DNA of 20,122 bases from Candidatus Moranbacteria bacterium CG_4_8_14_3_um_filter_41_13 (GTDB lineage: Bacteria > Patescibacteriota > Minisyncoccia > Moranbacterales > UBA1568). The notes below the pieces were generated by a model, which saw only the letters and a list, made by a program, of their open reading frames with translations, ran no database searches and was not told the DNA's origin. Positions 1 to 7,410 of the stretch are shown one piece after another. The stretch spans positions 1 through 20,122 of the forward strand of contig PFHN01000014.1 in NCBI GenBank assembly GCA_002782305.1, written 5' to 3'. Numbering within the stretch: the first letter of the stretch is position 1; each line of letters starts with the position of its first letter. Made by a program: the position numbers and the translations under genes.

Positions 1-263
1 AGGATGTGCATACACCGGAAGTTTCGTGAGGTCCTCGTTACCCTTTTCGTCGAAAAGAACATATTTTTTGGTTTCGGGTGGGAGAGAGAGAAGATAGCGA
101 GCCATATTGGTGTAATTTTCATTGAAAGATCCCGAAGCAGAAGTGTTGTGAGCGAAGAAGACAAAATATTTTGTGAGATTAAAGACGGCGCTACTTCCTA
201 AGGCAAATAAAAGGATCGAGAAAAGAGCTATTTGTAGACCTCTTTGCGATTTTTGGCTTTTTT
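1..263 (-). pseudogene. C-terminal continuation of the GT39 gene in the -1 frame (partial at window edge)
   Basis: On the minus strand, the frame one base back from the upstream ORF is open from about position 273 to the window edge. It encodes a transmembrane helix (IALFSILLFALGSSAVFNL), then a soluble stretch including YTNMARYLLSLPPETKKYV and LFDEKGNEDLTKLPV. A last helix plus an extracytoplasmic domain after it is normal for this family, so I read it as the same gene. The shift probably lies in the A6 run at 258-263 (T6 on the plus strand): one more A would join the frames through ...YKKSQKSQRG... An ATG at 271-273 in this frame could instead allow separate initiation. Frameshift mutation, sequencing error and slippage cannot be told apart here. 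Confidence 0.65.
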
Positions 264-1400
264 GTAGAGCCATACTACAGGGAGTGTTGCCATAAGAAAT
301 ACAGGCATCTGTGTCCCGATAGAACGGAGAGCGTGAGGAAGACCTTCTCCTGAGAGAAACTCAGGTATCAGCATAATGAAGAAAGAACCAAGAAGAAAGA
401 TATTGACGACGAGCCTTAGATCTCTGTCCTGGTAACGAATACGAAGAGAGATAAGATGGAGTGTTTGGAAAAAGACAAAAAGAAAACCCGCAAGAAAGAA
501 TGTTCCAACGAAAGGATCAAGGATTGGATAGGGAGCATAATTATGTCGCCAGTTCTGATCTCCAAAGAAATTATATTTGATAAGTGAAAGAGAGAAAGCT
601 CTGGTGAATGTACCAAGAAGATTGCCATGATTTATTGAAGGAGAAAAAATAGACACCGCTTCTGAACGTGAGCCGAAGTCTTCGGGATGAGCGACGAAGA
701 AATCATACAACATCGGGAGAGCAGAGATAAATGCTCCAAGAATGAAGAGAAGGGCATGCTTGTAATAGCGCTTGAAAAAGTTTTCATATGAAAGAATGAG
801 TGCAGGCAGGAGAAGGATGAGAATAAATGGTGCAACACGAAAGGCAATATACGTGTGGAGACCAAGACCAAAGATAAGTCCAGAAAAAAGGAAATACCGA
901 AACCGCCTCGTGCGAAGACCACGAAAGAAAAAATAAAAAGAGAAAGTAAGTATAAACGTCATCATAATCGCGCGAAATCCGATGCGAGAGAAATTGATTG
1001 CCCAGTAGGATGTCGCTAGCATAAATGCTGAGATAAGCCCAGATATACGCCTTCGGAAGAGTTCGACACTGAGAAGATACATACCCAAAACAGAGAGTGT
1101 ACCGAAAAGAATAGACCAGAGTTTCAGTCCGAGTATAGTGTTTCCCAAAAGGTGAATAGTAATCGCCTGGAGATTGATGAAGAGACCCTCACGTCCATAA
1201 TTTGCAGGGTAGAAGAGTTTGAAATCGTGTGTTTCGAGAGCTTGCAGGGCATCGACGCCGTTGGCAGATTCGTCGGGATAAATACCGAGAGGAAGAGTGT
1301 CTATATGATAGATGCGTACCGCGAAAGCGAAAATCAAAATGGCAATAAAAATGACCCACGTGACAGTGTGGTGAGGACGACGGTTGAAGAATAAAGACAT
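228..1400 (-). CDS. GT39/PMT-family membrane glycosyltransferase, N-terminal part (frameshifted)
   Basis: A polytopic membrane protein with the layout of the ArnT/PMT (GT39) family, which transfers sugars from polyprenyl-phosphate carriers at the outer face of the membrane. The first helix (residues 15-29) is followed by an extracytoplasmic loop with the acidic pair expected of the family (D43-E44 in YPDES), then GREGLF at 69-74. About nine more hydrophobic segments follow. The start ATG lies 27 nt below a TGCTATAAT element; there is no Shine-Dalgarno site. The frame ends after KNRKEVYK at a TAG, but the sequence downstream in the -1 frame continues as a hydrophobic helix and soluble tail, so this ORF is probably only part of a longer gene. 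The acceptor is unknown; a role in surface glycan or glycoprotein synthesis is inference. Confidence 0.8.
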   Translation of the reverse strand: MSLFFNRRPHHTVTWVIFIAILIFAFAVRIYHIDTLPLGIYPDESANGVDALQALETHDFKLFYPANYGREGLFINLQAITIHLLGNTILGLKLWSILFGTLSVLGMYLLSVELFRRRISGLISAFMLATSYWAINFSRIGFRAIMMTFILTFSFYFFFRGLRTRRFRYFLFSGLIFGLGLHTYIAFRVAPFILILLLPALILSYENFFKRYYKHALLFILGAFISALPMLYDFFVAHPEDFGSRSEAVSIFSPSINHGNLLGTFTRAFSLSLIKYNFFGDQNWRHNYAPYPILDPFVGTFFLAGFLFVFFQTLHLISLRIRYQDRDLRLVVNIFLLGSFFIMLIPEFLSGEGLPHALRSIGTQMPVFLMATLPVVWLYKKAKNRKEVYK

Positions 1401-1426
1401 ATATTTTTTTTGTTTTGTATGTTACA

Positions 1427-1451
1427 ATTATAGCAGAGATATATTCAAAAG
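1427..1451 (-). promoter_or_regulatory. Extended -10 promoter with upstream CTTTTGAA box
   Basis: Reading the minus strand there is CTTTTGAA, eight variable bases, then TGCTATAAT, an extended -10 (TGnTATAAT). No TTGACA-like -35 lies at the usual 17 bp. The predicted start gives a leader of about 20 nt for the glycosyltransferase gene. The same arrangement recurs at 9765-9789. Confidence 0.55.
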
Positions 1452-1455
1452 AAAA

Positions 1456-4023
1456 ATGTTTATGAGAAATAATCTTGAATATGAGATAGGTGGTTTTCAG
1501 CCAACACCAAGAAATAAAAGAGGACAACAATTTTTCGATTCCGATGAAGACAACAGAAAAGAAAGAAGGGATAAGAAAGGTAAATCAACAAAACGTGCTT
1601 CCAAAGATGGAGTATCCTATGAAAATTCAAAAAGTGTCTCTGATCAACCTATCCCGAGTACTAGTGTGCATAACAGAGGAGGAGATTCGTCTTTGATTCA
1701 TTTATCAGACATGCCTCAATCAAATATGGGTAACAAAAGGAACAATCAATATATGAAAGATACACCAACTAATATGCCCGAAGGTATTACTCCTCCTTCA
1801 GATAGTGCTGTATTAGGAACAATTATAAGACAACGCAGGCGAGGAAACAGAAAGGTGCAGACAGAAGAACAATCTTCTCAGCAATCAGTAAGTGACACAG
1901 TACTCAAATCATCTCTTTTGAAAGATGAAATAAATACATTGGAGCTGAAAGCAAAACAAGGAGAGAAAGTAGAGGATGCTGAAGTTGTATCGGAAGAGAT
2001 GGTGAGGACACTCGAAAAAAAGAGGGATTTTGTTTTTAGTAAAGAGAAAAAAAATATTCCTAATCAAGAACCTAGTAGAAAGGAAGAACCAGAAAGAGAA
2101 AAGATTGAACCAGAAATACCTCAAGAGCAATCTGAAGAAAGAACAGATATGGTCTTTGGTGAAGGAAAGGAACAATCGCTAGAACAGTCACCTCAGGAGC
2201 CTACGGAAGAGAAATCACCCAGCAATATTGATCTTCTCAGAAATGAAGTAGAACTTGCTCGCACGCAGTGGGTGGAGACTGATGTAAAAAATACGACAGC
2301 TTGGAAAAAATTTAAGAGCCTTTTTGGTATCGAAAAAGATACGAAGAAAGATGATACACAAATCGCTTATGAACGCGCTTTGGATAATCTCCGTGACGCT
2401 GAAATACATGCTTTACAGGCAAGGGGAAATGAAGAAAGACAGGTAGTTTCTGAGGAAAAGATGCAGGAGGAAATAACGAGAATGCTTCGTTATTATAAAC
2501 TTGATGAAGCAATTAACCTTATCAACACCCGTACACAATATAAGGCTGAACATCAAACCTTCTCAGAGAAGATGATGGATTCTCTTGGTGCTTTGGGTCG
2601 GGCTTATAATCGTATCCCTCTGAAACATAAATTACTCCTTACCGGAGCGCTCGCAGGCATTACCATTGGAACAGCGCTCTCTGGAGGGACTGCTATCGGA
2701 GCAATGGCTTCTGTAATGCTGTTACGCAAAGTGGCAAGTGGTGCTGGTACTGCCGTCGGTGTCGAAGCACTCCTCGAGAGTTTTGGAACGAGAGGACAGA
2801 AAAAACAAGCAGAAAAAGAAATACAAGAACAATTAGGAATACTGAGTGATACGAAACCAGAAGCTACCTTCAGTCGTCTGAATTTTCTTATTGAAAAAGA
2901 CATCCAGTCACTCGGTGGAAAATTAGAGAAGGAAAAGAGAGTGAAGACATGGAGGAAAATGGGGGCTCTGGGTATCGGTGGTCTGGTCGGATCTGGTTGG
3001 CTCGCACAAACAGTGATGGAAGAAACGGGTGCCGGTGAGTGGATAAAAGATAAAACAGATGCTCTGTTTATTTCGCACGATACAGTTCCTGGTGTTGCAA
3101 AAGAGGTAGTATTGCCCGATGTACATAAGGATGTTGTTGACCTTTCGGCTGGAAAAGTGTCCGATATTTTAGACAAAGACTATATTGTACAAAAAGGTGA
3201 TTCAGTATGGAAAATTGCTGGTCACGTCGCGGATGAACTTCATTTGAAAGGTGCGGAGAGAACCTCTTTCATTGATGCACTCAAGGATAAGTATGGTGAT
3301 GTTCAGCTCAAGACTGGAGAAACTATTAATTTCTCAAAACAAGGTGTAGATAGTCAGTTTGTTTTTGAGAAACTTATGGATACGAAAGCACTCTCTTCAG
3401 AAAAGCTAGCCTCGATTACTTCGAATGATGCCAAAATAGCAGAATTTGTTAGAAATAACCCTACTATTACACTGACGAATGAAAGTGCGGATACTCTTCT
3501 CCATGGAAATGAAGGCTCTCAGTCTATATCTGCGCCAGTGCAGGGTGATGAGATACCTTCTTCATCAAATACTGTTGATTTTGCTGAGGATGCTTCCCAA
3601 ATCACTTCTGAATCCGTAGATCAATCTGTTCATTCAGTATCGGCAGAAACAACTTTTGATTCAATACTTCAACCACGCGTGAACGATTGGTATATGCAGA
3701 TATTCCGCGTAGAGAATCCGACATTGGGACAAGACTGGATTGTTGATAAAACACAAATAGGGAAAGTGGAGATTATGGATATGATGAAAGATGCTCGATT
3801 GTATAATCAAGGATCTTTGAGTGGGTACGCGACAGGTCTAAATGGTGAACAATTGAAGAACTTTGCTGATTTTTCTCAGCAAGTAGATAAATATGCCATC
3901 ACTTTTGACAAGAAAGCTTTCTTCTATAGTCATCCTCATGCTACCGTGATGGATTATTTGAAAGAAGTAGCACCGCTTATTCCTAAAGGGCAAAGACTTG
4001 GTCTCTATACAACGAGTAATTAA
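1456..4023 (+). CDS. Large membrane protein with LysM-like domain
   Basis: About 855 residues from the ATG at 1456 (MFMRNN; 1462 is also possible). The frame is open back to 1384, but those codons cross the divergent promoter region and encode an unlikely leader. Residues 1-370 are charged, Glu/Lys/Gln-rich and low in complexity, with likely coiled-coil parts. A Gly/Ala-rich hydrophobic block (about 390-440) and a second one (about 501-520) probably enter the membrane. At about 575-632, YIVQKGDSVWKIAGHVADE...LKTGETINF matches the LysM pattern for peptidoglycan binding. An acidic Ser/Thr-rich linker and an unrecognised C-terminal domain (about 733-855) follow. First of four closely spaced genes leading to a VirD4-like ATPase, so it may be an envelope anchor for that machine (inference). 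I recognise no named family for the whole protein. Confidence 0.85.
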   Translation: MFMRNNLEYEIGGFQPTPRNKRGQQFFDSDEDNRKERRDKKGKSTKRASKDGVSYENSKSVSDQPIPSTSVHNRGGDSSLIHLSDMPQSNMGNKRNNQYMKDTPTNMPEGITPPSDSAVLGTIIRQRRRGNRKVQTEEQSSQQSVSDTVLKSSLLKDEINTLELKAKQGEKVEDAEVVSEEMVRTLEKKRDFVFSKEKKNIPNQEPSRKEEPEREKIEPEIPQEQSEERTDMVFGEGKEQSLEQSPQEPTEEKSPSNIDLLRNEVELARTQWVETDVKNTTAWKKFKSLFGIEKDTKKDDTQIAYERALDNLRDAEIHALQARGNEERQVVSEEKMQEEITRMLRYYKLDEAINLINTRTQYKAEHQTFSEKMMDSLGALGRAYNRIPLKHKLLLTGALAGITIGTALSGGTAIGAMASVMLLRKVASGAGTAVGVEALLESFGTRGQKKQAEKEIQEQLGILSDTKPEATFSRLNFLIEKDIQSLGGKLEKEKRVKTWRKMGALGIGGLVGSGWLAQTVMEETGAGEWIKDKTDALFISHDTVPGVAKEVVLPDVHKDVVDLSAGKVSDILDKDYIVQKGDSVWKIAGHVADELHLKGAERTSFIDALKDKYGDVQLKTGETINFSKQGVDSQFVFEKLMDTKALSSEKLASITSNDAKIAEFVRNNPTITLTNESADTLLHGNEGSQSISAPVQGDEIPSSSNTVDFAEDASQITSESVDQSVHSVSAETTFDSILQPRVNDWYMQIFRVENPTLGQDWIVDKTQIGKVEIMDMMKDARLYNQGSLSGYATGLNGEQLKNFADFSQQVDKYAITFDKKAFFYSHPHATVMDYLKEVAPLIPKGQRLGLYTTSN

Positions 4024-4045
4024 ATAAAAAAATAACAATATTCTT

Positions 4046-4351
4046 ATGGCACTTGATCAAGAAGCATTAAAAAAAGAACTTATCGAAGCATTTCATCTCG
4101 AGGATGTTCCAGAAGATAAACAAGAAATGCTCCTCGCAAAAATAGGAGAATCTCTCATGAAGCGTATTTTTCTTGAAACGATGGAGAAAATGGGTGATGA
4201 TGGAGTCAAAGAATACGAAGCGTTATTAGAGAAAGAACCAACACAAGAGACAATAGAAGTATTTCTCGAAAGTAAAATTCCGGGGTATAATATATTTATT
4301 CGAGGGGTAGTAACGAAATTCAAAGAAGAAATGGTAGAAGGAGCAAAATAA
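4046..4351 (+). CDS. Small acidic helical protein (DUF5663-like?)
   Basis: A 101-residue acidic protein, predicted mostly alpha-helical, with no membrane segment or signal peptide. It starts MALDQEALKKELIEAFHLED and has a PEDKQEMLLAKIGESLMKRI stretch resembling the small Patescibacteria proteins grouped as DUF5663; that assignment is from memory and tentative. It lies 22 bp after the LysM-like membrane protein gene and 19 bp before another small gene, so it should be co-transcribed with the downstream ATPase. No clear Shine-Dalgarno site precedes the ATG. Function unknown; a cytoplasmic partner of the ATPase is a guess from position. Confidence 0.8.
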   Translation: MALDQEALKKELIEAFHLEDVPEDKQEMLLAKIGESLMKRIFLETMEKMGDDGVKEYEALLEKEPTQETIEVFLESKIPGYNIFIRGVVTKFKEEMVEGAK

Positions 4352-4370
4352 TCCATTATTTTAGAGCATT

Positions 4371-4805
4371 ATGGTAGACGAAAAAATTCTGAGAGGAGAG
4401 AAAGGAAATGGTATAGTAGAACAGAGTAATGGGGGACAAAACAGAGAAGAGAATAACAGAGAATTCACTGTCGCTACAGGACCAGAAAACACCATCGAAG
4501 GAGGAAAAGAGCAATCAGAAGGAAAATTAAATGAAATTCTTTCGCAAGCTACGCCTTCGTCATCTCAGGTGACGGCAGATGATGGTATGATGCATGCGCT
4601 CGATGCGAAGAGTATCAGTGAGAGTACTGATGAAGAAAGTAAGATACAGAAACTTCTTGATCTTGCAGGTACGAAAGGATTGGTGCATGCAGTGAAAGTG
4701 GCTCGTTCACTCAGTGATTACTACGCGCTCGATCGTATGCATGATGAACTTGTTGATAAATTTTATGAAGGATTGATTGCGAAGGGTTTGATAACAAAAG
4801 AGTAG
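4371..4805 (+). CDS. Conserved-looking hypothetical acidic protein
   Basis: 144 residues. The first 85 or so are polar, Glu/Gly/Ser-rich and probably disordered. The last 55 (from KIQKLLDLAGTKGLVHAVKV onward, through LSDYYALDRMHDELVDKFYE) look like a compact helical domain. No membrane segment and no enzyme motif. It sits 19 bp after the preceding small gene and 41 bp before the ATPase gene, in the same direction. The long disordered arm with a small folded end suits an adaptor or tether, but nothing in the sequence proves that. I do not recognise the family with certainty. Confidence 0.8.
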   Translation: MVDEKILRGEKGNGIVEQSNGGQNREENNREFTVATGPENTIEGGKEQSEGKLNEILSQATPSSSQVTADDGMMHALDAKSISESTDEESKIQKLLDLAGTKGLVHAVKVARSLSDYYALDRMHDELVDKFYEGLIAKGLITKE

Positions 4806-4846
4806 TATTTTATACAGAAAAATAAAAAATACAATAAATAAAAATA

Positions 4847-7327
4847 ATGTCCGCATTTGATTTCAATGTTATTCTTGTTCCACTTGCATTTTTCTCTGCA
4901 TCACTCGCCTTTATAAGTGGCTTGTATTTGGTGATGCGGAGTTTTTTCCGTTTCCGTTATCAGATCAATCAGTCTGTGAATATGGACTTGGAAATGATCA
5001 GAGTGACACGGAAAGAGATTCCAGAAGGTGAAAATAAACAGTCCGCTGAAAGTTGGAAAGAAGAAATTTTCCCTATGGAACAGCTTCTTTCTTCGCTGAC
5101 GATGCTGAAGCCAAAAGGCAACTTTTTGAAAAGACTTTTTTTTGATACGCCAACCATTGTCTTTGAGATTGCAAACCCTTCAACAAGCGAAGAAATCTTC
5201 TTCTATTTATCAGTACCAAAAGTTTTTAGAGAGAATGCAGAGAAACAGATACACAGCTTTTTCCCACATGCTGTTATTGAAAAAGTTTCAGATTATACCA
5301 TATTTTCTCCTCAGAGCTACACAGCTGTTTCTGTTCTTGATCTGACGCACGGACATTCTCTTCCACTTCGTACCTACCGTACTGTAGATATTGATCCACT
5401 CAATGAAATCTCTAATGCTCTTAGTAAACTTCATGGTATCGAAGAAGGTGCTGCTATCCAGATACTGCTTTCTCGTACAAATACAAAGTGGCGTACCAAT
5501 GGTAAACATATTGCGCAGAAAATGCAAGAGGGAAAACGACTAAAAGATGCCAATCAATCGCAATTCAGGGAAATGTCTTCTGCTCTTAGAAAAGACATAG
5601 TGAAAACCGCCTTCAATCAGAAAAAAAACCTTACTGAAGAAAAGAAAATTGTTAACTTGACGCCAGAAGAGCAAGAACTTGTAAAGTCTATTGACGAGAA
5701 GTCAAATAAAGGAGCCTTTCGTGCCAATATTCGTCTTATTGCATCAGCCAATAGTCAGGAACGTGTGGAAGAGATTTTGGGACAGGTGGAAAATGCTTTT
5801 GGTCAGTTTGCTAATCCAGAGGTCAATAGCTTCCGCGTAAAGAAGCGTATCAAAGCAAGAAATATTGTCTATGATTTTATCTTTCGTAATTTTGATGATG
5901 AAATAGAAATGATTCTGACCGTTGAAGAACTCGCAAGTATTTTCCATTTTCCTATTTCGACGACAGCCACACCGAAAATCAAATGGCTCAAAGCAGGTGC
6001 TGCTCCACCACCAGTCAATATTCCTGCAGATGGACTCCTTCTAGGATATAATGATTATCGTGGGACAAAAACAGATATTCGCATTACGGAGAGTGATCGT
6101 CGTCGTCATATGTATGTCATTGGTCAGACGGGTGTCGGTAAATCGGTGTATCTTCAGGAAATGGCAAAGAAGGATGCTTTAGCCGGTAACGGTTTCTGTT
6201 TTATTGATCCACACGGCGATGCTATCGAAGATATTCTTGCATCTATTCCCAAAGAACGTGCAGAAGATGTTATTCTCTTCGATCCATCGGATACAGAAAG
6301 GCCGATTGGACTCAATATGCTGGAATATGATCCGAAACACCCAGAGCAGAAGACATTCGTTATCAATGAAATGATTGGTATTTTTGATCAGCTTTATGAT
6401 TTGAAAGCCACTGGTGGTCCAATGTTCGAGCAGTATATGCGCAATGCGATGCTTCTTATTATGGAAGATCCGGAAAGTGGATCAACACTGATGGAAATTT
6501 CCAAGGTACTTGCAGATGAAGATTTCCGTAAATACAAACTCTCGAAGTGTAATAATCCTATCGCTTATGATTTTTGGACAAAGGAAGCAGAGAAAGCAGG
6601 CGGAGAAGCAGCTCTTGCCAATATGGTGCCATACATTACATCCAAACTAACAACATTTATCTCGAACGATATGATGCGTCCTATCATTGCTCAGCAAAAA
6701 AGTACGCTCAATTTCCGTGAGATTATGGATAACAAGAAAATCCTTCTTGTAAATCTCTCGAAGGGTAAGATTGGCGAGATCAATGCACGTTTACTTGGTA
6801 TGGTGATTGTTGGAAAGATCTTAATGGCAGCACTTTCTCGCACGGATACCCCAGAAGATGAACGCGTTGACTTCTATCTCTATATGGATGAATTCCAGAA
6901 TGTGACAACAAATTCTATTGCTCAGATTCTTTCTGAAGCTCGTAAATACCGTTTGGTGCTGACGATGGCACACCAATTCATCGCTCAGCTCAAAGAAGAA
7001 ATCTCTAAAGCGGTATTTGGTAACGTAGGATCACTGGTAGCATTTCGTATCGGATCAGAAGACGCTGAGTTTCTTGAGAAACAATTTCTGCCGGTGTTTA
7101 CTGCTCGTGATTTGATGAATGTGGATAACCGCAATTGTTTCGCTAGGCTTCTTATAAATAACGAACTGACCAAGCCATTCAATATGAAAACCTATGCTCC
7201 GACGCGGGGGAATCAAGAAGTAGCCAATGCCCTGAAAGAACTCTCGCGCCTCAGGTATGGTCGTGACGCGAGTATCGTCAACCGAGAGATTATGAGTCGT
7301 ATGAAACTTGCTGAGAAGCCACTCTAG
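4847..7327 (+). CDS. Membrane-anchored VirD4/TraG-like type IV secretion/conjugation ATPase
   Basis: 826 residues. One N-terminal transmembrane segment (about 6-30) and a basic stretch are followed by about 370 residues of mixed alpha/beta sequence without a clear motif. The RecA-like motor has Walker A GQTGVGKS (about 425-432), a following FIDPHGD, Walker B with DEFQN (LYMDEFQN, about 677-684), and a downstream TMAHQFIAQL, the order seen in the VirD4/TraG/TraD and HerA-like families. These are hexameric pumps moving DNA or protein through the membrane. No relaxase, VirB6 or pilin gene is visible here, so it is either a detached coupling ATPase or the end of a larger cluster. Last gene of the run; a bidirectional hairpin follows about 30 bp later. 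HerA/VirB4-type is the main alternative label. Confidence 0.85.
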   Translation: MSAFDFNVILVPLAFFSASLAFISGLYLVMRSFFRFRYQINQSVNMDLEMIRVTRKEIPEGENKQSAESWKEEIFPMEQLLSSLTMLKPKGNFLKRLFFDTPTIVFEIANPSTSEEIFFYLSVPKVFRENAEKQIHSFFPHAVIEKVSDYTIFSPQSYTAVSVLDLTHGHSLPLRTYRTVDIDPLNEISNALSKLHGIEEGAAIQILLSRTNTKWRTNGKHIAQKMQEGKRLKDANQSQFREMSSALRKDIVKTAFNQKKNLTEEKKIVNLTPEEQELVKSIDEKSNKGAFRANIRLIASANSQERVEEILGQVENAFGQFANPEVNSFRVKKRIKARNIVYDFIFRNFDDEIEMILTVEELASIFHFPISTTATPKIKWLKAGAAPPPVNIPADGLLLGYNDYRGTKTDIRITESDRRRHMYVIGQTGVGKSVYLQEMAKKDALAGNGFCFIDPHGDAIEDILASIPKERAEDVILFDPSDTERPIGLNMLEYDPKHPEQKTFVINEMIGIFDQLYDLKATGGPMFEQYMRNAMLLIMEDPESGSTLMEISKVLADEDFRKYKLSKCNNPIAYDFWTKEAEKAGGEAALANMVPYITSKLTTFISNDMMRPIIAQQKSTLNFREIMDNKKILLVNLSKGKIGEINARLLGMVIVGKILMAALSRTDTPEDERVDFYLYMDEFQNVTTNSIAQILSEARKYRLVLTMAHQFIAQLKEEISKAVFGNVGSLVAFRIGSEDAEFLEKQFLPVFTARDLMNVDNRNCFARLLINNELTKPFNMKTYAPTRGNQEVANALKELSRLRYGRDASIVNREIMSRMKLAEKPL

Positions 7328-7357
7328 AAATGTGTGTTTTTCCCTTTCTTATTCATA

Positions 7358-7388
7358 TATAAAAAAGCTCTGAATGAGCTTTTTTATA
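7358..7388. terminator. Bidirectional intrinsic terminator
   Basis: A6-GCTC, loop TGAAT, GAGC-T6 forms a 10-bp stem extended by A/T pairs. It lies between the convergent ATPase gene (plus) and PP2C-propeller gene (minus), with T runs in both directions. Confidence 0.8.
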
Positions 7389-7410
7389 TTCTTCATCTTC
7401 TCAGTAATTT

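Noticed and set aside
4..201. 65-residue plus-strand ORF at the left edge
   Set aside because: It overlaps the convincing minus-strand continuation of the glycosyltransferase.
2604..3176. 190-residue minus-strand ORF inside the LysM-like gene
   Set aside because: Ser/Pro-rich antisense shadow with no start signal, opposite a gene with clear domains.
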